This document shows, piece by piece, positions 10,961 to 22,444 of a DNA stretch of 64,000 nucleotides (the first letter of the stretch is position 1; each line of letters starts with the position of its first letter). Origin of the DNA: Blepharisma japonicum (lineage: Eukaryota; Ciliophora; Heterotrichea; Heterotrichida; Blepharismidae); assembly GCA_949751835.1 (NCBI GenBank), contig CATKHK010000010.1, forward strand, positions 496,001 through 560,000. The letters run 5' to 3'. Under the pieces are notes generated by a model, which was not told the DNA's origin, did no database searches, and worked only from the letters and a program-made list of their open reading frames with translations. A program made the translations under genes and the position numbers.

Positions 10961-13900
10961 ATGGCGGCATCATACAGAGAAGAGATTATTTCCAAGCCTA
11001 CCTATGACTTAGACGTCCTAGACTACTTCAAATCTTCACCCAGCCATCCCAAAACTGAAGGAGAGTCTTGGAGTCAAGTTTTCTATTTAGAAGCCTCGCT
11101 TTTGATTATAAAAGTCTCAGGATCTGAAGTTGAGCTTGAACAAATTTTTTGGGCTGTTAACGAAGACCTAGAATCTGTTTTCCAGCCTGACGAAATCAAG
11201 AACCTTGAAGAAAGCATGATGCTAAAAATTATTCTGCCATCCCCTTTACTCCGAAATATTGGCATTAACATCAATTCAGACTTTTTTGCTCTTTATATGG
11301 CTACTGTTGAAGGAAAAATTTACAAATTCTGTTTTAAGCAGAATTGGCCTTTTCTAAAATCAAGGAGGAATTTTTTAGGCATGGCTGGGTATTCGCTTGA
11401 CAACATAGAGCCAGTCAGTTTCTGTTTAATTGCTTCAGGTGAAGAAGACGATGTGTGCTTTGGGCTTGCCAATGGTTCTTTATGTTTTGCTTTATTGCCT
11501 CCATCTGTAGCGGACCATTATACAAAACCAATCCAAATTACTGAAATTGGACCTCCATCAAATTTATTGAAAGCATTTTCCAATATGCTGAGGCAGCAAA
11601 AGAAATTAGAATTAATATGAAGGGTCGAAAAAATCCAAAAAAACCAATTGATATGCCTAAGCAGCATGGGATTTTTACGTCTTTATGATACACAAAGGCC
11701 AGCTTTATTGAGTGAAATTGACTTAGGAAGCAGCGAGCTGAGAGTGGCTGAGTACAAATTCTGTAGACTTCCAGTGCCAAGCAACCCATGTGTAGCAGTT
11801 GGGTATAAAGTAAATAATTATTGGCATGTTGCACTATTTAGAGTAGAAAACTCTGAAATTAAATATGTGACTGATTTCAATGGAAAAGAAAATGAAGAGC
11901 TTCTGGACCTTTCTATAAGTGAAGTAGGACTTTGGTCTATATGGAGTGGGGAAAATTTCCCTAGAGTAGAAGTATGGAGCTTTTCTAATAAAAATGAACA
12001 AGTTTATATATGGGACACAGACTTTGTGTATGAGCACCTAAGGGATCAAGACACTATTGAAAATTCATTGGACCATTATAAAGCAGCACTCGAAAGAATT
12101 TGCATACCTGGGAGATTCTCTAAAAACATATTAGAAAAAGCGCTATCAAAATATATCCACCCGAACTATAAATTCAGTTCTCCAGCCATTTCAGATGAAT
12201 TACAACATGAAGTCCAGGACTCAAATATTTTGCTTAAAATCCTTGATGAAGCCAAATTAATTCAAATTTCTGATTATTCTATTATAAGTATCTGCGCCTA
12301 TTCTGAAGAAATTGGCGACTTTCTTCCCATTATTATTAGAGGAAATAGCACTATTGGGATATTAAGAAAAACAAAGCGTCAAATTGAAGCAAAAAGTTTG
12401 AAAATCGAGCAAATTGCTTGTAAATTTTCAAAAATAAATCAGAGATTTGACCAAAAAGAAATAAGTGAATTTAAATTTTATTGTGATGGAGAAGGGTTAG
12501 AAAACGCTATGTGTATCGCAAGAATATGAAGAAAAGGATTTCAGTCAATTTTCGATGAAGGAGCTTACAAGTCTTTTCCTGATGCTATCAAAAAAATCGT
12601 AAGCCAGCCTATTCCTTATCATATGCTCCAATTACTTACCCGGTCCTTATCAAAAGTAACGCCTATGCTTTTTTCATCAGAAGTCATAAAATTGCAAAAA
12701 TTATTTACACCTTTAGCAATGATGGAGTTCCCTGACAGCGTCAATTATTGGCCGCCATTTATGTCAATTTTTGCAGGAAAAGCTTGCAATTCTTTAGTAC
12801 GGTCTTATAATGAGTATATTTTAGACCTCATCGCTATAGGAGCACTAGCAACTACAACAATAAGAGAAGTTTTAAATGAAATGATCCATGAAAGGCTTCT
12901 TTTTGATTTGGCTCAGATATCACATGCTGTATTTTTGCTCTCAAAAACATTGAATACTCCAGTAAAAGAAATTTATACAATAAGAACTTATTTTCCTGCT
13001 CTATTGTTTAAGTATGAATTTCCACTAAGCATTAGCAGCCTTTATATATTGGAAAACTCGCCACATATTTTGGGAGGGCGTGAAGGCTTTAGTGTTGTGC
13101 AACTAAGCATCTGGGTAAGAAAAATAGTTAGCAGGGCTCGTAGGAGACTACTATTTTCATTACCATTACAGACAAATAGCTCATGCCCTAATATAGCAAA
13201 AACACTGGTAAATGCTCACCAAACTGAGACTGCAATAGCAATGCTGAATTTATTGCAAGTTAAAAATGCAGCGACTGAGTATTTAAAAGGACTGTCATAT
13301 ATTTACACAAATCCTAAAAAATCACAAGAAATTTTGCTAGGGATTGATGCGATTTTGGAATATGATATGGATGATAAAAGTAAAGAAGATTTCGATAAGG
13401 GACCATGGATGAAGCATATAGGGAATTCTGCTTTGGCTGAGGTTGGAGGATTTCAGTTAAGATTTCATGATAGCTTATATAGAGCAGTTGAAAACCCAGA
13501 TATAAAAAAAGAAATTGCGCTATCAACTCTTTCCACTTGTACAATTAAATGGGAAAATTCTGATATAATTAAGCATTGCTTATCTCAGCTTATTCCTCAG
13601 AAATCATATCATGCTGCTTTCTCATTGTTATTAACTATAGAGGATGAAATTATTTTAGCTGACTGCTTAGAAGCTTTGCTTAATAATGCTTGTGAGTCCA
13701 ATGAATTTTATCAAATTTTGTCAATTCCTATGAGTCCAACAATCAAAGAAATTTGTATAAAGATACTCAAGAATTTTGCATATGACGAGCATTTTGACTT
13801 GAAATTTGAAAAATATCCTGCAGGCTTGTTCCGAGAAATAGAGCCACAGAAGTTAAATAAGATGAGATGGTACACAGCTTTTTATACTTTTTGTATGTTT

Positions 13901-14218
13901 CATCTTCATTATAGCCCTGCTGCAGAACTTTGCTATTTAAGATATAGTGAGATTAAATATTATAGCAAAACTAAGGAATTTGATGAAATTGAAGAAGAAT
14001 TTTTAAAAAAATTGCAAAAAGAAGCACTGTTACTATGCAGTTTGGCTGTCAGAAGCATTTCGTCTAATGCAAAAGAATGCTGGTTTTTAGTAACAAAAGC
14101 AAACCAGTCAAGCGACAAAAAAAGAAAAATCCACAGAGCTGTGCAAAAGGAAAATAAAATCATAAGAGAAATTATTAGGCTCGAAGATGTTGAAGAAACT
14201 CTAAGACAATTACTTTAA
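10961..14218 (+). CDS. Probable nucleoporin of the Nup160/Nup120 family
   Basis: A 1085-aa protein with two TGA-Trp codons and no intron. The first 350 residues are beta-rich and propeller-like. They are followed by a motif set typical of Nup160: GLWSIW near the end of the propeller and, further on, ICIPGRFSKNILEKAL, matching the family's PGRFS...AL segment. The remaining 600 residues are helical, as in the alpha-solenoid of Nup160. In other eukaryotes this protein is part of the Y-complex (Nup107-160) scaffolding the nuclear pore; length and layout fit, though animal Nup160 is longer. No membrane segment is visible. Sequence similarity is remote, so the call is made from motifs and architecture. 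The convergent TPR/IQ gene ends 50 bp away. Confidence 0.65.
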
Positions 14219-14267
14219 GGTAACTTTAAATTCTGTTTAATTTCTTTAAAATAAATAATCTAAACAT

Positions 14268-17200
14268 TTATTCAGCTATGCTTCCAATAACCCTCTGCAT
14301 GAACGTTTCTAATATCCTTTTCCCTAACGTCTGATGTGCTTTTTGCTTCAAAAATGTATCACTAAACGGCACTTCTTTATATACAGTCTTTTTAGGGAAG
14401 GGCTGCCTAAAGATTGAGCAGTCTTTCGCTTTATAAACCTTTAGCACAAATTCATCTAGCAAAGAGTTAAAATAAACACTCACAATAATAGTGGGAACTG
14501 TTGAGTAAAGATATTGATATAATAATTCATCTTTTTCATAAATAGAAGACACTGAGTGCTGCTCTTTCATTTTATGATCATCTTCAAACAGCTCAAAGCT
14601 TGACCCTTCTTCAGAAATCGCCATTTCAGGCAAAATTTTTTGTCGAAATTCATGCTGCTTGCTTTTCATTTTTACAATCCTACACAGCATTCCTGCATAT
14701 AACTGGATTTCTGAATATTTTATATGTGTGCTTAAAAGTATCCCTTCGTCCAAAAACCCTTCGTTCATTAGCATAAATAAGCATTCGTCAAGTCTTAGCC
14801 CTGCTTTGACCCAAACTCTTTTTTCAAAAGAATAAGCTCGAAAGGTCAGCAGAAGATTTTCAGCTTCTTTTATGCTTTTTATTGTCTGGAAATTGCTTAA
14901 GTATTGGTTTTCGCTTTTTATGAAAACTTCAAAATAATAAAGCTGCCCGAACTGCTTCATGTGCTGGAGATAAATTACTTCTCTCATTGGGGCTATGATA
15001 TTATCAAAGTGAAAAATCAAGTCTAAATGCTCATGTGGCTCAAAAGTGCACTCGTTTAAAATAATTTCCCATGCGCGGTTGCCCACTGTCGCTTTATTTA
15101 CAATATGCTCTTGGTCTTGATAATCTTTTGATAATGCATCTTCAGATAAATTAAACATATCAGAGTCATATAATTTGCATACAAAAGTCCTTGAAGTCCT
15201 AAAAAAATGCAAATAAATTCTCCATTCTTCTAAAGTGTAAAGCCTTGTTACAGAAATTAATGCCATTTGGCCAGTCACATTTTTAGCCCTTTGCAGCACA
15301 ACGTGTTCTTGCAGATTAGATTCCATTAAAGATGTGGGCTCTTCTTTTAGTGCAGATGAAATATATGCTTCTAATGTAGGTTTCGCTCTTAAAATAATGT
15401 AATTTTTGGTATTCTCAAAATCAGAAAATTTAAAAGCATTTATTGTCCCTGTTGGCGGGCTTTGATCAGTTTTTTCGACTGCTAAATTCCCTTTTCTCTG
15501 CTCTTCAATTTTCCAAGCTGAAATAATCCCAAGTTTTGTCCTAAATAAATCAATTTTTTCCACTAATGGAGAAAAAAAATTCTTTTCTAATTCTATTGCT
15601 GTGCTAAAATCTAGCTGCAAATTTGGGAAATTTTTTCTCAAATCATTCTCTGTAAAAGAAATATCAAACTGCTTTCCGTCTTTTGTGGAATATAAAATAA
15701 TCCTTGACTGTTTATCATTATTCACCAGACTTATTAAATACCGTTCATTTCCTATAATTTTAACTGCCTTATAGCCACCTGTATACCCTTTTATTTTGCT
15801 GCTTGAGTCTGCAAGGACTTTTCCTGTCAAAGTACTAAGGATTTTTAAATCAGTTTGGAGCATACATTTGGCTAGGTCTTCCCCTTGTTCACAGACTCTG
15901 ATTATTTTTTCTATTTTTGCGTCATCTTTGATTACATGCGTATAAATTTCGTCTGAATGGATTGGCTTGGCCTCAGCTAAAATTTTTTTGCTCGGGAGTA
16001 TGCTCATTTTGAAGTGCAGGTCATCTTTTTCACCGATTAATTTAGTTCGATCTATAAGCAGTAAAGGCTCTGTCATAGAAATACTATCAAAACTGGTTTC
16101 TCCTTTAGGAGATTGGGTTTGGAGGTTTTCAGGGAGCTGGTTTTCTATTCAGTCTTTAGTTGTCGACTTCATTGGTGTAACCTTTGAAGACTCAATAAGG
16201 CTTTCTATTGTTTTATTTATAGAAATATCAGGATCTTCTAAAAGTTTTTCTGGCTTATAGTCTAAATTTATAACAATTCTTGAATCTTGTATAGAAAGTG
16301 CGTTTGGAAGCTCATTGTAAAGGACTTCTTTAGCCTCAATAGGTAGCATTTTCATATAAAATGTATAAGGGATATGGAATGAAAACCCAACACTTGTGAA
16401 AAAATTATCAAGATCTTCCCAAGTCAAAGGGATTGAATCTTCCCAATTAGAATTAATTGCCTGCAGTTTCAACATTAAATAACTATTGAAGTCTGTATTT
16501 CCCATGTCTTCATAGTCTTTTAAAATATTTTCAAAATCAGTTGACACAGCTAGCACCATGAATAAAATGCCAGTCCCTTCTAATGAAATTAGCCCTTTTT
16601 CTAGCACTTTTCCATCCATTTGAGACTCCAGCCACTCTAAGTTTTTGTTTCTATCTAAAGAGTTATCATGAGACTGATGCTCTAAAAGCATAAATAAATT
16701 TTTGATGACTCCATCTTTGACTTTCAAGTACTTTGAGTAGTCAATTAGCGTCTCTTCAGTTTTAAACTCCACTTCAGCTTCTTTTACAAGTGAAAGCCTA
16801 GTACCTGTATTAAAATTTTTAACAGAAACTTGGTCTAATAAGCTTTCAACTAGTGTTTTTACGTTATCTATAGCAGCCTCGTCAACAGAATCCTGCTGCG
16901 TGATATCAACTCCGCTTTCACTGTTCAGTTTTGACCCTGAAACTTCGCTCTCAGACCTTAAGCTACTTTCTTGGAAACTAGATTCTGCTTCTTCTTGTAG
17001 GACATCGCAGCTTTCGAGGGCAGATTGGACGACTGGCCATATGGTTTCAAACTCAAAGGGTACCATTACTCTATGATCTTGGTAGAGCTCTGGGTTAAAG
17101 GTAAAGGATACATTATGGTATAGGTTATCTGTCCATGCTTCCCCTATTCCAATTATGTCTAATATTAAGGAAACATCTTGCTCTTGGGGAGTTATTTCAG

Positions 17201-18919
17201 CCACTCTTACAGTCCATTGGAAAGGCATTTTATTCATATGCTTATAAAGGGTAATATCTGGCTTTTCTAAGCTTAAATAGTCCTCTGGCGTGGCTCTACG
17301 GCGCATTTTTGGAGAAAAAGCTTCAGGAGACCCAAGATTTATCATGACGCTGCCTTCAAAAGGTGAGGAAAACTGGTTTGGGTCAGTTTCTGCCTGTTTT
17401 ACCTTTTTCAAAATCGCTCTGGCTGGCGACTCTCTTTCAGGAAAAGTTTTAAAGTGCGGATTATGGTCAGTATCTAATGGATTTTCTTTAACGTCAGACC
17501 TCGTCTCCAAAATTTCTTTACTAAATGAATCTTTTGCTATTGACCTCAGCGCTTTATCCTCTTTCATTTTTTGATACTTAGCCCTTGCTATGAACCCTCT
17601 AATATTTTTCTGCAACCTTACAGCAGCTGCCTTTTCTAATGTCCTGAACTGAGAAACTGAATTAGTTGTTGGGACCAATGGCACATGGTCTTCTATAGAA
17701 AACTCAGGAATTGATAAATGGTCAACAAACTCTTCATTTTCCAAGCTTTTTGCGTCTAAATTAACACGAGAAGAAACCCTCGATGTTGGATTATCTTCAG
17801 AAGCACTCCGAGAGTTAAAAGAAATTGATGGAAAGGAATTTTTATCTTCAAAAGAAGATTTTGAGGTTTTTCTTAAAGTTTCCATATCAGGCTGCAAAAA
17901 CGTTTTTGCACTTGGCAGCCTCATCAATTTCCCGTCATTTTTGCCTTTTTTCTTCTTTTTTTTCGAATCCCCAAAAATTTCAGCCAAAAGTTTCTTTTCG
18001 TCAGTTATTTTTACAGAAAGCTGATTAGGTTTAGGTAAAGCACTTCTTGACGATGTTAGTTTGCTTGATGATAAATTGGAATTTCCTGTATTTATTCTAT
18101 TTTGGGAGGAAACTTGGGGAGGATCTTGAAGTCTTGCTAAATCTCTTGCGATTATTTTTAGCAAATCTTTGTCTTTTAAAAATTTTCTGGCTAAGGAGTA
18201 GGCATCGGTTAGTAAAGGGGCAGCTTTTCTAAATTGGTTTCTGTGCAACCTAATAGTCCCTAAATGATGATAAGCTAGGCATAAGCTTTGCATTTGGAGC
18301 TTGAAATTGGCGACAGCTTTAGGAAGCTTTGAGGGGCATATATTTTGCTCGACAGGGATTGACTTATTAATATGCAGCTCTCTTTCTAAGTTTAGAATGG
18401 CTCGCTGGGCATATATTTCAGCTTCTTCAAATTGCCCGAGTTTGGTTAAGGAGATTGCTAAGGCTAGTTCTGAGTTGTGTTTTTGTCTGAGTGCTGAGAC
18501 ATCTCTTGGGAGTTTTTCTTCAATTTTGATGGAATTCTGCCACATTTTAGCTTCGTTTGGTAGATCACCAATTCTCTACTTGAAAGATACCTTCTATAAT
18601 GTTCGGCTAGAGTAGTATAGATGCTGATTCTTAGAAGTTGCCAGTCAATGCGTTCTTTTCATCGCTGGAGCGGACTTGGAGTAGTAATTTTTAAAGCTTT
18701 TTGAAGTTGCTCATAAGCAGGAGCTACTAGCCCTGACTGGTCAAATAGTTCGGAATTGGTGAGATACATCTCAGCGAGAAGTTTCGCAATTTCCCATGTT
18801 TCATAGTGAGAATTTCTAAATCGATTGAAAGCTTCTTCGAGGACTTCTAAGGCTTCATCTTGCTGATTACGACTTTTCAAATAATTGGCTTTAGAAATAA
18901 CTTCCTTGATATTCTCCAT
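14268..18919 (-). CDS. Large TPR and IQ-motif protein, unknown role
   Basis: A 1544-aa protein starting at the ATG at 18919, with two TGA-Trp codons and one 17-nt intron (18574-18590). Residues 1-230 hold several TPR-like helical pairs (EALEVLEEAF, IYTTLAEHYRRIGDLPNEAK, GQFEEAEIYAQRAIL, AYHHLGTIRLHRNQF). A disordered Ser/Lys-rich part follows with a K6 run. A clear calmodulin-binding IQ motif lies at about 425-447 (AAVRLQKNIRGFIARAKYQK). The last 900 residues are mixed helix/strand without a recognised domain. TPR plus IQ suggests a calcium-responsive scaffold, perhaps at the cortex or cilia, but this is inference. It is divergent from the next gene, with 80 bp between the start codons. Confidence 0.75.
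18574..18590 (-). other. Putative 17-nt intron
   Basis: On the minus strand GTATCTTTCAAGTAGAG. Removing 17 nt joins ...TLAEHYRR to IGDLPNEAKMWQNS, an ideal TPR helix, and no other cut fits the frame. A canonical 15-nt intron (ending at the inner TAG) would leave the exons out of frame. A sequence error here is the alternative. Confidence 0.65.
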
Positions 18920-18999
18920 TATAAGAATTATAATGAAAAATACATCTTTTAAAATTTTTATTACTGGCTTATTTCTTAATAATATTGATAATAATCAAC

Positions 19000-21879
19000 A
19001 TGATTCATAAAAAACCTTCCATGACCTCAAGAACCCACTCCACTCCGCAAGGTGACCTTGCCGACATCTTTGATAAAAATCGCATATTTCAAACTCCAAC
19101 TCTTCCAGACCTCGCAAGTTCAAGATCCTTAAAACATTCAATCACCCCTATTGCTATAAAAACCAATATAATGTCTGAGTTTGCAAAAAATAAAATCAGC
19201 CATGAAAGGCAAAAATCAGATGTCCCTGACGAAGAAAGGTCTCCTACCTATAAAAAAAGCTCTAACAGAGAAAAAATCAATGATTTGATGGAAACTTTGG
19301 GTGTTTTAAAAGGGTCCAAATCATTCAAACTGCCAACTTCAATTGATAAATTGAAAGAAGTGGTCAGCGATAATAGCAAAAGTAACGAGACTGAAGAAGT
19401 GGAAAGGTTAGAATTAGGTATGCCTGTAAGGAGAAAAGATGTCCAAGCTTTAGCAGACTGATTGGACATGATGCTAAAGCAGGTTTTAAGTGAACAAAAT
19501 GAGGATATTGAAGCCCTTTTTGAAGGAGCATTATTGATATATAATGTATGCTTTCACGAAATAGTAAGGCAGGTCAGTGTACAGTGTGTAGAAAGAGGAG
19601 AACTAATTAATAGGGTGTGGAAAGCTTACTTAAGGATTCTTGAAAGGGCGTTAAGAATTGTAAACGTTAAACTTTTAGTCCAATCCCAACAATTTTCACA
19701 TGAAAAAGAAGAAATCAAGGCCAATTTTGTAATAGAAAAAACAAGAATGGTAAAAGAAAAAGACAAAATTTTTGTTGAAAATGAAAAATTATTGAGAATT
19801 ATTAAATTGAAAGGAGATGAAATAGATAGAATGACTAGAAGAGAAGAAAGGCTCGTGAAAAAGCTAGATATTTTACAAAAACAGTATGAGACCACTAAAA
19901 AAGAAGTTTTATACTTAAAAGAGGACAACAGGGTGCTGCAAGCTAAGCTGAATAACTCTGATGTAGAATTTGTAGAGAGACCAGATGGAGTAATTGAGCT
20001 TAAGCCTAAAAGGGTGCTAAAAATAAGGAGGAAAAAAGTAGATGACATTGACGAAATATTGATGAAAGACCCACTCATTAATAAAGCAAGCTTAATTGAG
20101 TATGGAGAACCAGAAAGAATTGTGGAGAGTATTAGAAAAAACAGTGAGTTTGAAAAAGAACTATTTGCAAAGCCTGATTACAAGGATCAAGGGATTGACG
20201 CAAGAGTTTTGGTTAAAGAAGAGGAACAGCAAACTGAGGTGACTGAGCTGTGTGGAGAGTCTTGTGGAGAAAAATATTTTAAGCCACCGCCAGTTCCTGT
20301 GCTAGAGCTGAAGAAAAGCTCAAATTTTAAGCTGGTAGATATAATTGCTCAGAAAAGGAATGAAACTTATGAGGAGGAGGAAGAAGATGAAGAGGAAGAA
20401 GAGAATGATGGTGTGGCGGAAGTTTTGGAAAAACATGGAAAAATGTCTGAAGAACAAAAAGCATTTATATTGAATTTCCAAGAAAAAATTGATCAGGTTA
20501 ATGGCTTGATAGCAAAAATGAAAGAAAATTTTTCTGCAAGCGCTAATACTCATGATAATCCATTTGCTCAATCATTACTTAAATCAATTTCTAAAGCTTT
20601 TGTCAAAGGCCGCGAAAAACTACAAGAAAAAGAAGTTCCACTCGAGCTTGAAACAACTGCAGAACCTACAAGTGGACGAAATCGGTTATACAATAACATT
20701 CAAAAAGTTAAAATTGCTAAAAAATCCGCTCAAAACAACGTAGCCAAACAAATTACTTATAAAATACTTAATACTCCAACCTTTAAACTCAAACGAGTAA
20801 TGATAAAAAAGATGCTACTTAGATTTATTACACAATTTTATGATATTGCAATCACAAAAAAAAATGATCCTGATACTAGATCCATGCATATGCCAGATAT
20901 TGTTATAGATACGTTTAGTCATAAATATGGAATGCCAAAAGTGGTGGAAACAAAATATAAACAGCTTTTAGCATCTTGCATTAAATATAAGTCTATAAAG
21001 AGAATTTATATCTTTGGGCGATTTTTAGGACTTTACGACGAGCTGTCAAATGATGACTTAGTGGTATATGCTGACTGCTTGAATTTTATGAAGACAGGAT
21101 ATTACAGAGATAATCAAGCTGACTATTCAGAAATTTTAACAGTTCCATTTGATAAAGCAATTGAGTACCATAAACAATATTGGCAAGACAGATTAAACAA
21201 AGAAGAAAACGAAGACCTTAAAAGAGATCTAGAAAAATTAAAGAAAAATGACAAACAAGTTTCCATTGAATTCGATAGCTACTTTGAACAAATTATAGCC
21301 AGGGTGGAAAAAAAGAGAAAAATCCGGATAAATTTTAGCAAATGCATATATGATGCAGCTGATTTTAACGGTGATGGGTTTTTGGAATTTGTCGAATTTA
21401 ATTTACTAGTAAAGCATATAGCCGCTACCAAAATAACTGAAAAATATGCATTAGAGCTATTTGACAAGTTTGCCGAAGTTTTCACAGGAGAGCATGATGA
21501 AGAGGTAAAAGCCTTATCCTTTGAGAATTTTTCTCATCTAACTTTTCTTCATCAAATCTTTACTCCAGAAAGCCTGAACAAATTTTCTCAAATTTCCCAC
21601 GAAAAAGGCTCACTTGGACATCTTCAAGGACTAGCTAATTCTATTGATAAAAAAATCGAAGAATTTCAATGGAGACTTGCAAAGCTGCCTAATTGGAAAG
21701 AATCTCGAGAAGAATATGAAAATTATCTCAGAGGGTTAACGCAAAAAGTAAAGAATCCTACAGTTCCTGACTCTGTCTGGGTTGGATATCGACTGATAGA
21801 CGAAGAGTCTAAATTTATTTGCATAGAAAGTACACTATTTTCGCTTCTGCCTAAGTGCAGCCGATTCTTTTGTAAATAA
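19000..21879 (+). CDS. Coiled-coil protein with EF-hand
   Basis: A 959-aa protein (first ATG at 19000; a second in-frame ATG lies at 19021) with one TGA-Trp codon at 19459. Residues 1-150 are polar and disordered. A long coiled coil occupies about 230-340, and an acidic run (EEEEEDEEEEEN) lies near 460. A basic helical part follows. Near residue 785 is a good EF-hand loop, DFNGDGFLEFVE, with Asp/Asn/Asp at positions 1, 3 and 5, Gly at 6 and Glu at 12, so calcium binding is likely. No enzyme domain is visible. A calcium-regulated cytoskeletal protein is a reasonable guess. The stop is only 8 bp before the next start. Confidence 0.75.
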
Positions 21880-21887
21880 TAAATATT

Positions 21888-22400
21888 ATGAACAGCATAG
21901 AAATCACTATTAATAGATGTGTAGACTGTGGAAGCTTAATCAGGCCTTCTCAAAACAGATGCCAAGTCTGCCTTGATAGGCTTCAGAAAGACCCAGAAAC
22001 TGTGATTTTCATGACAGTAATGGAAATAGTCAAGGAAAAAGTAATTGTTTTTAACACTGTCATGCAGAACAGAATTTCCATGATAAAAGAAGATATTATC
22101 ACTGCCGTGACTGAAGAAACTTTGAGATTCCAGCAGCTTTTAAATGAAAGCATCACAAAAATCGACTCATTTGTTGAGCAATTGCAGAACATCGAAAATG
22201 AGGAAGTGCCGCAAGAAATTATTGAGCAGATTAATTCCAGACAAGATATAATTAGCATGCTAGGGATCCCTGAACTGCATATAAGTATGGACTCTGACGA
22301 GGTGCAAGATGGATTTAGAAAAGCCTTGAGCGGTGAGTATATTTTTTTCAGAGAAATAATCAGACGAAATAGCAACAACGAGAATGTGGACTCTGAATAG
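21888..22400 (+). CDS. Small zinc-ribbon/helical protein
   Basis: A 170-aa protein with an N-terminal zinc-ribbon-like knuckle: Cys at 11, 14, 25 and 28 in a CxxC-x10-CxxC arrangement. A helical, weakly coiled-coil body follows. No further domain is seen. Such a CxxC pair usually binds one zinc ion and serves as a protein or nucleic-acid contact. The gene follows the EF-hand protein with only 8 bp between stop and start on the same strand, so its promoter must lie inside or at the end of its neighbour, or the two share a transcript. I do not recognise a family. Confidence 0.65.
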   Translation: MNSIEITINRCVDCGSLIRPSQNRCQVCLDRLQKDPETVIFMTVMEIVKEKVIVFNTVMQNRISMIKEDIITAVTEETLRFQQLLNESITKIDSFVEQLQNIENEEVPQEIIEQINSRQDIISMLGIPELHISMDSDEVQDGFRKALSGEYIFFREIIRRNSNNENVDSE

Positions 22401-22444
22401 AGTAATATATTTAGATTTAATCGATTCTTAAATGGAATAATTAA

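Noticed and set aside
18575-19470. Termination at TGA codons, which would give many short separate genes
   Set aside because: Family alignments continue across every TGA, and no recognised protein ends at TGA.
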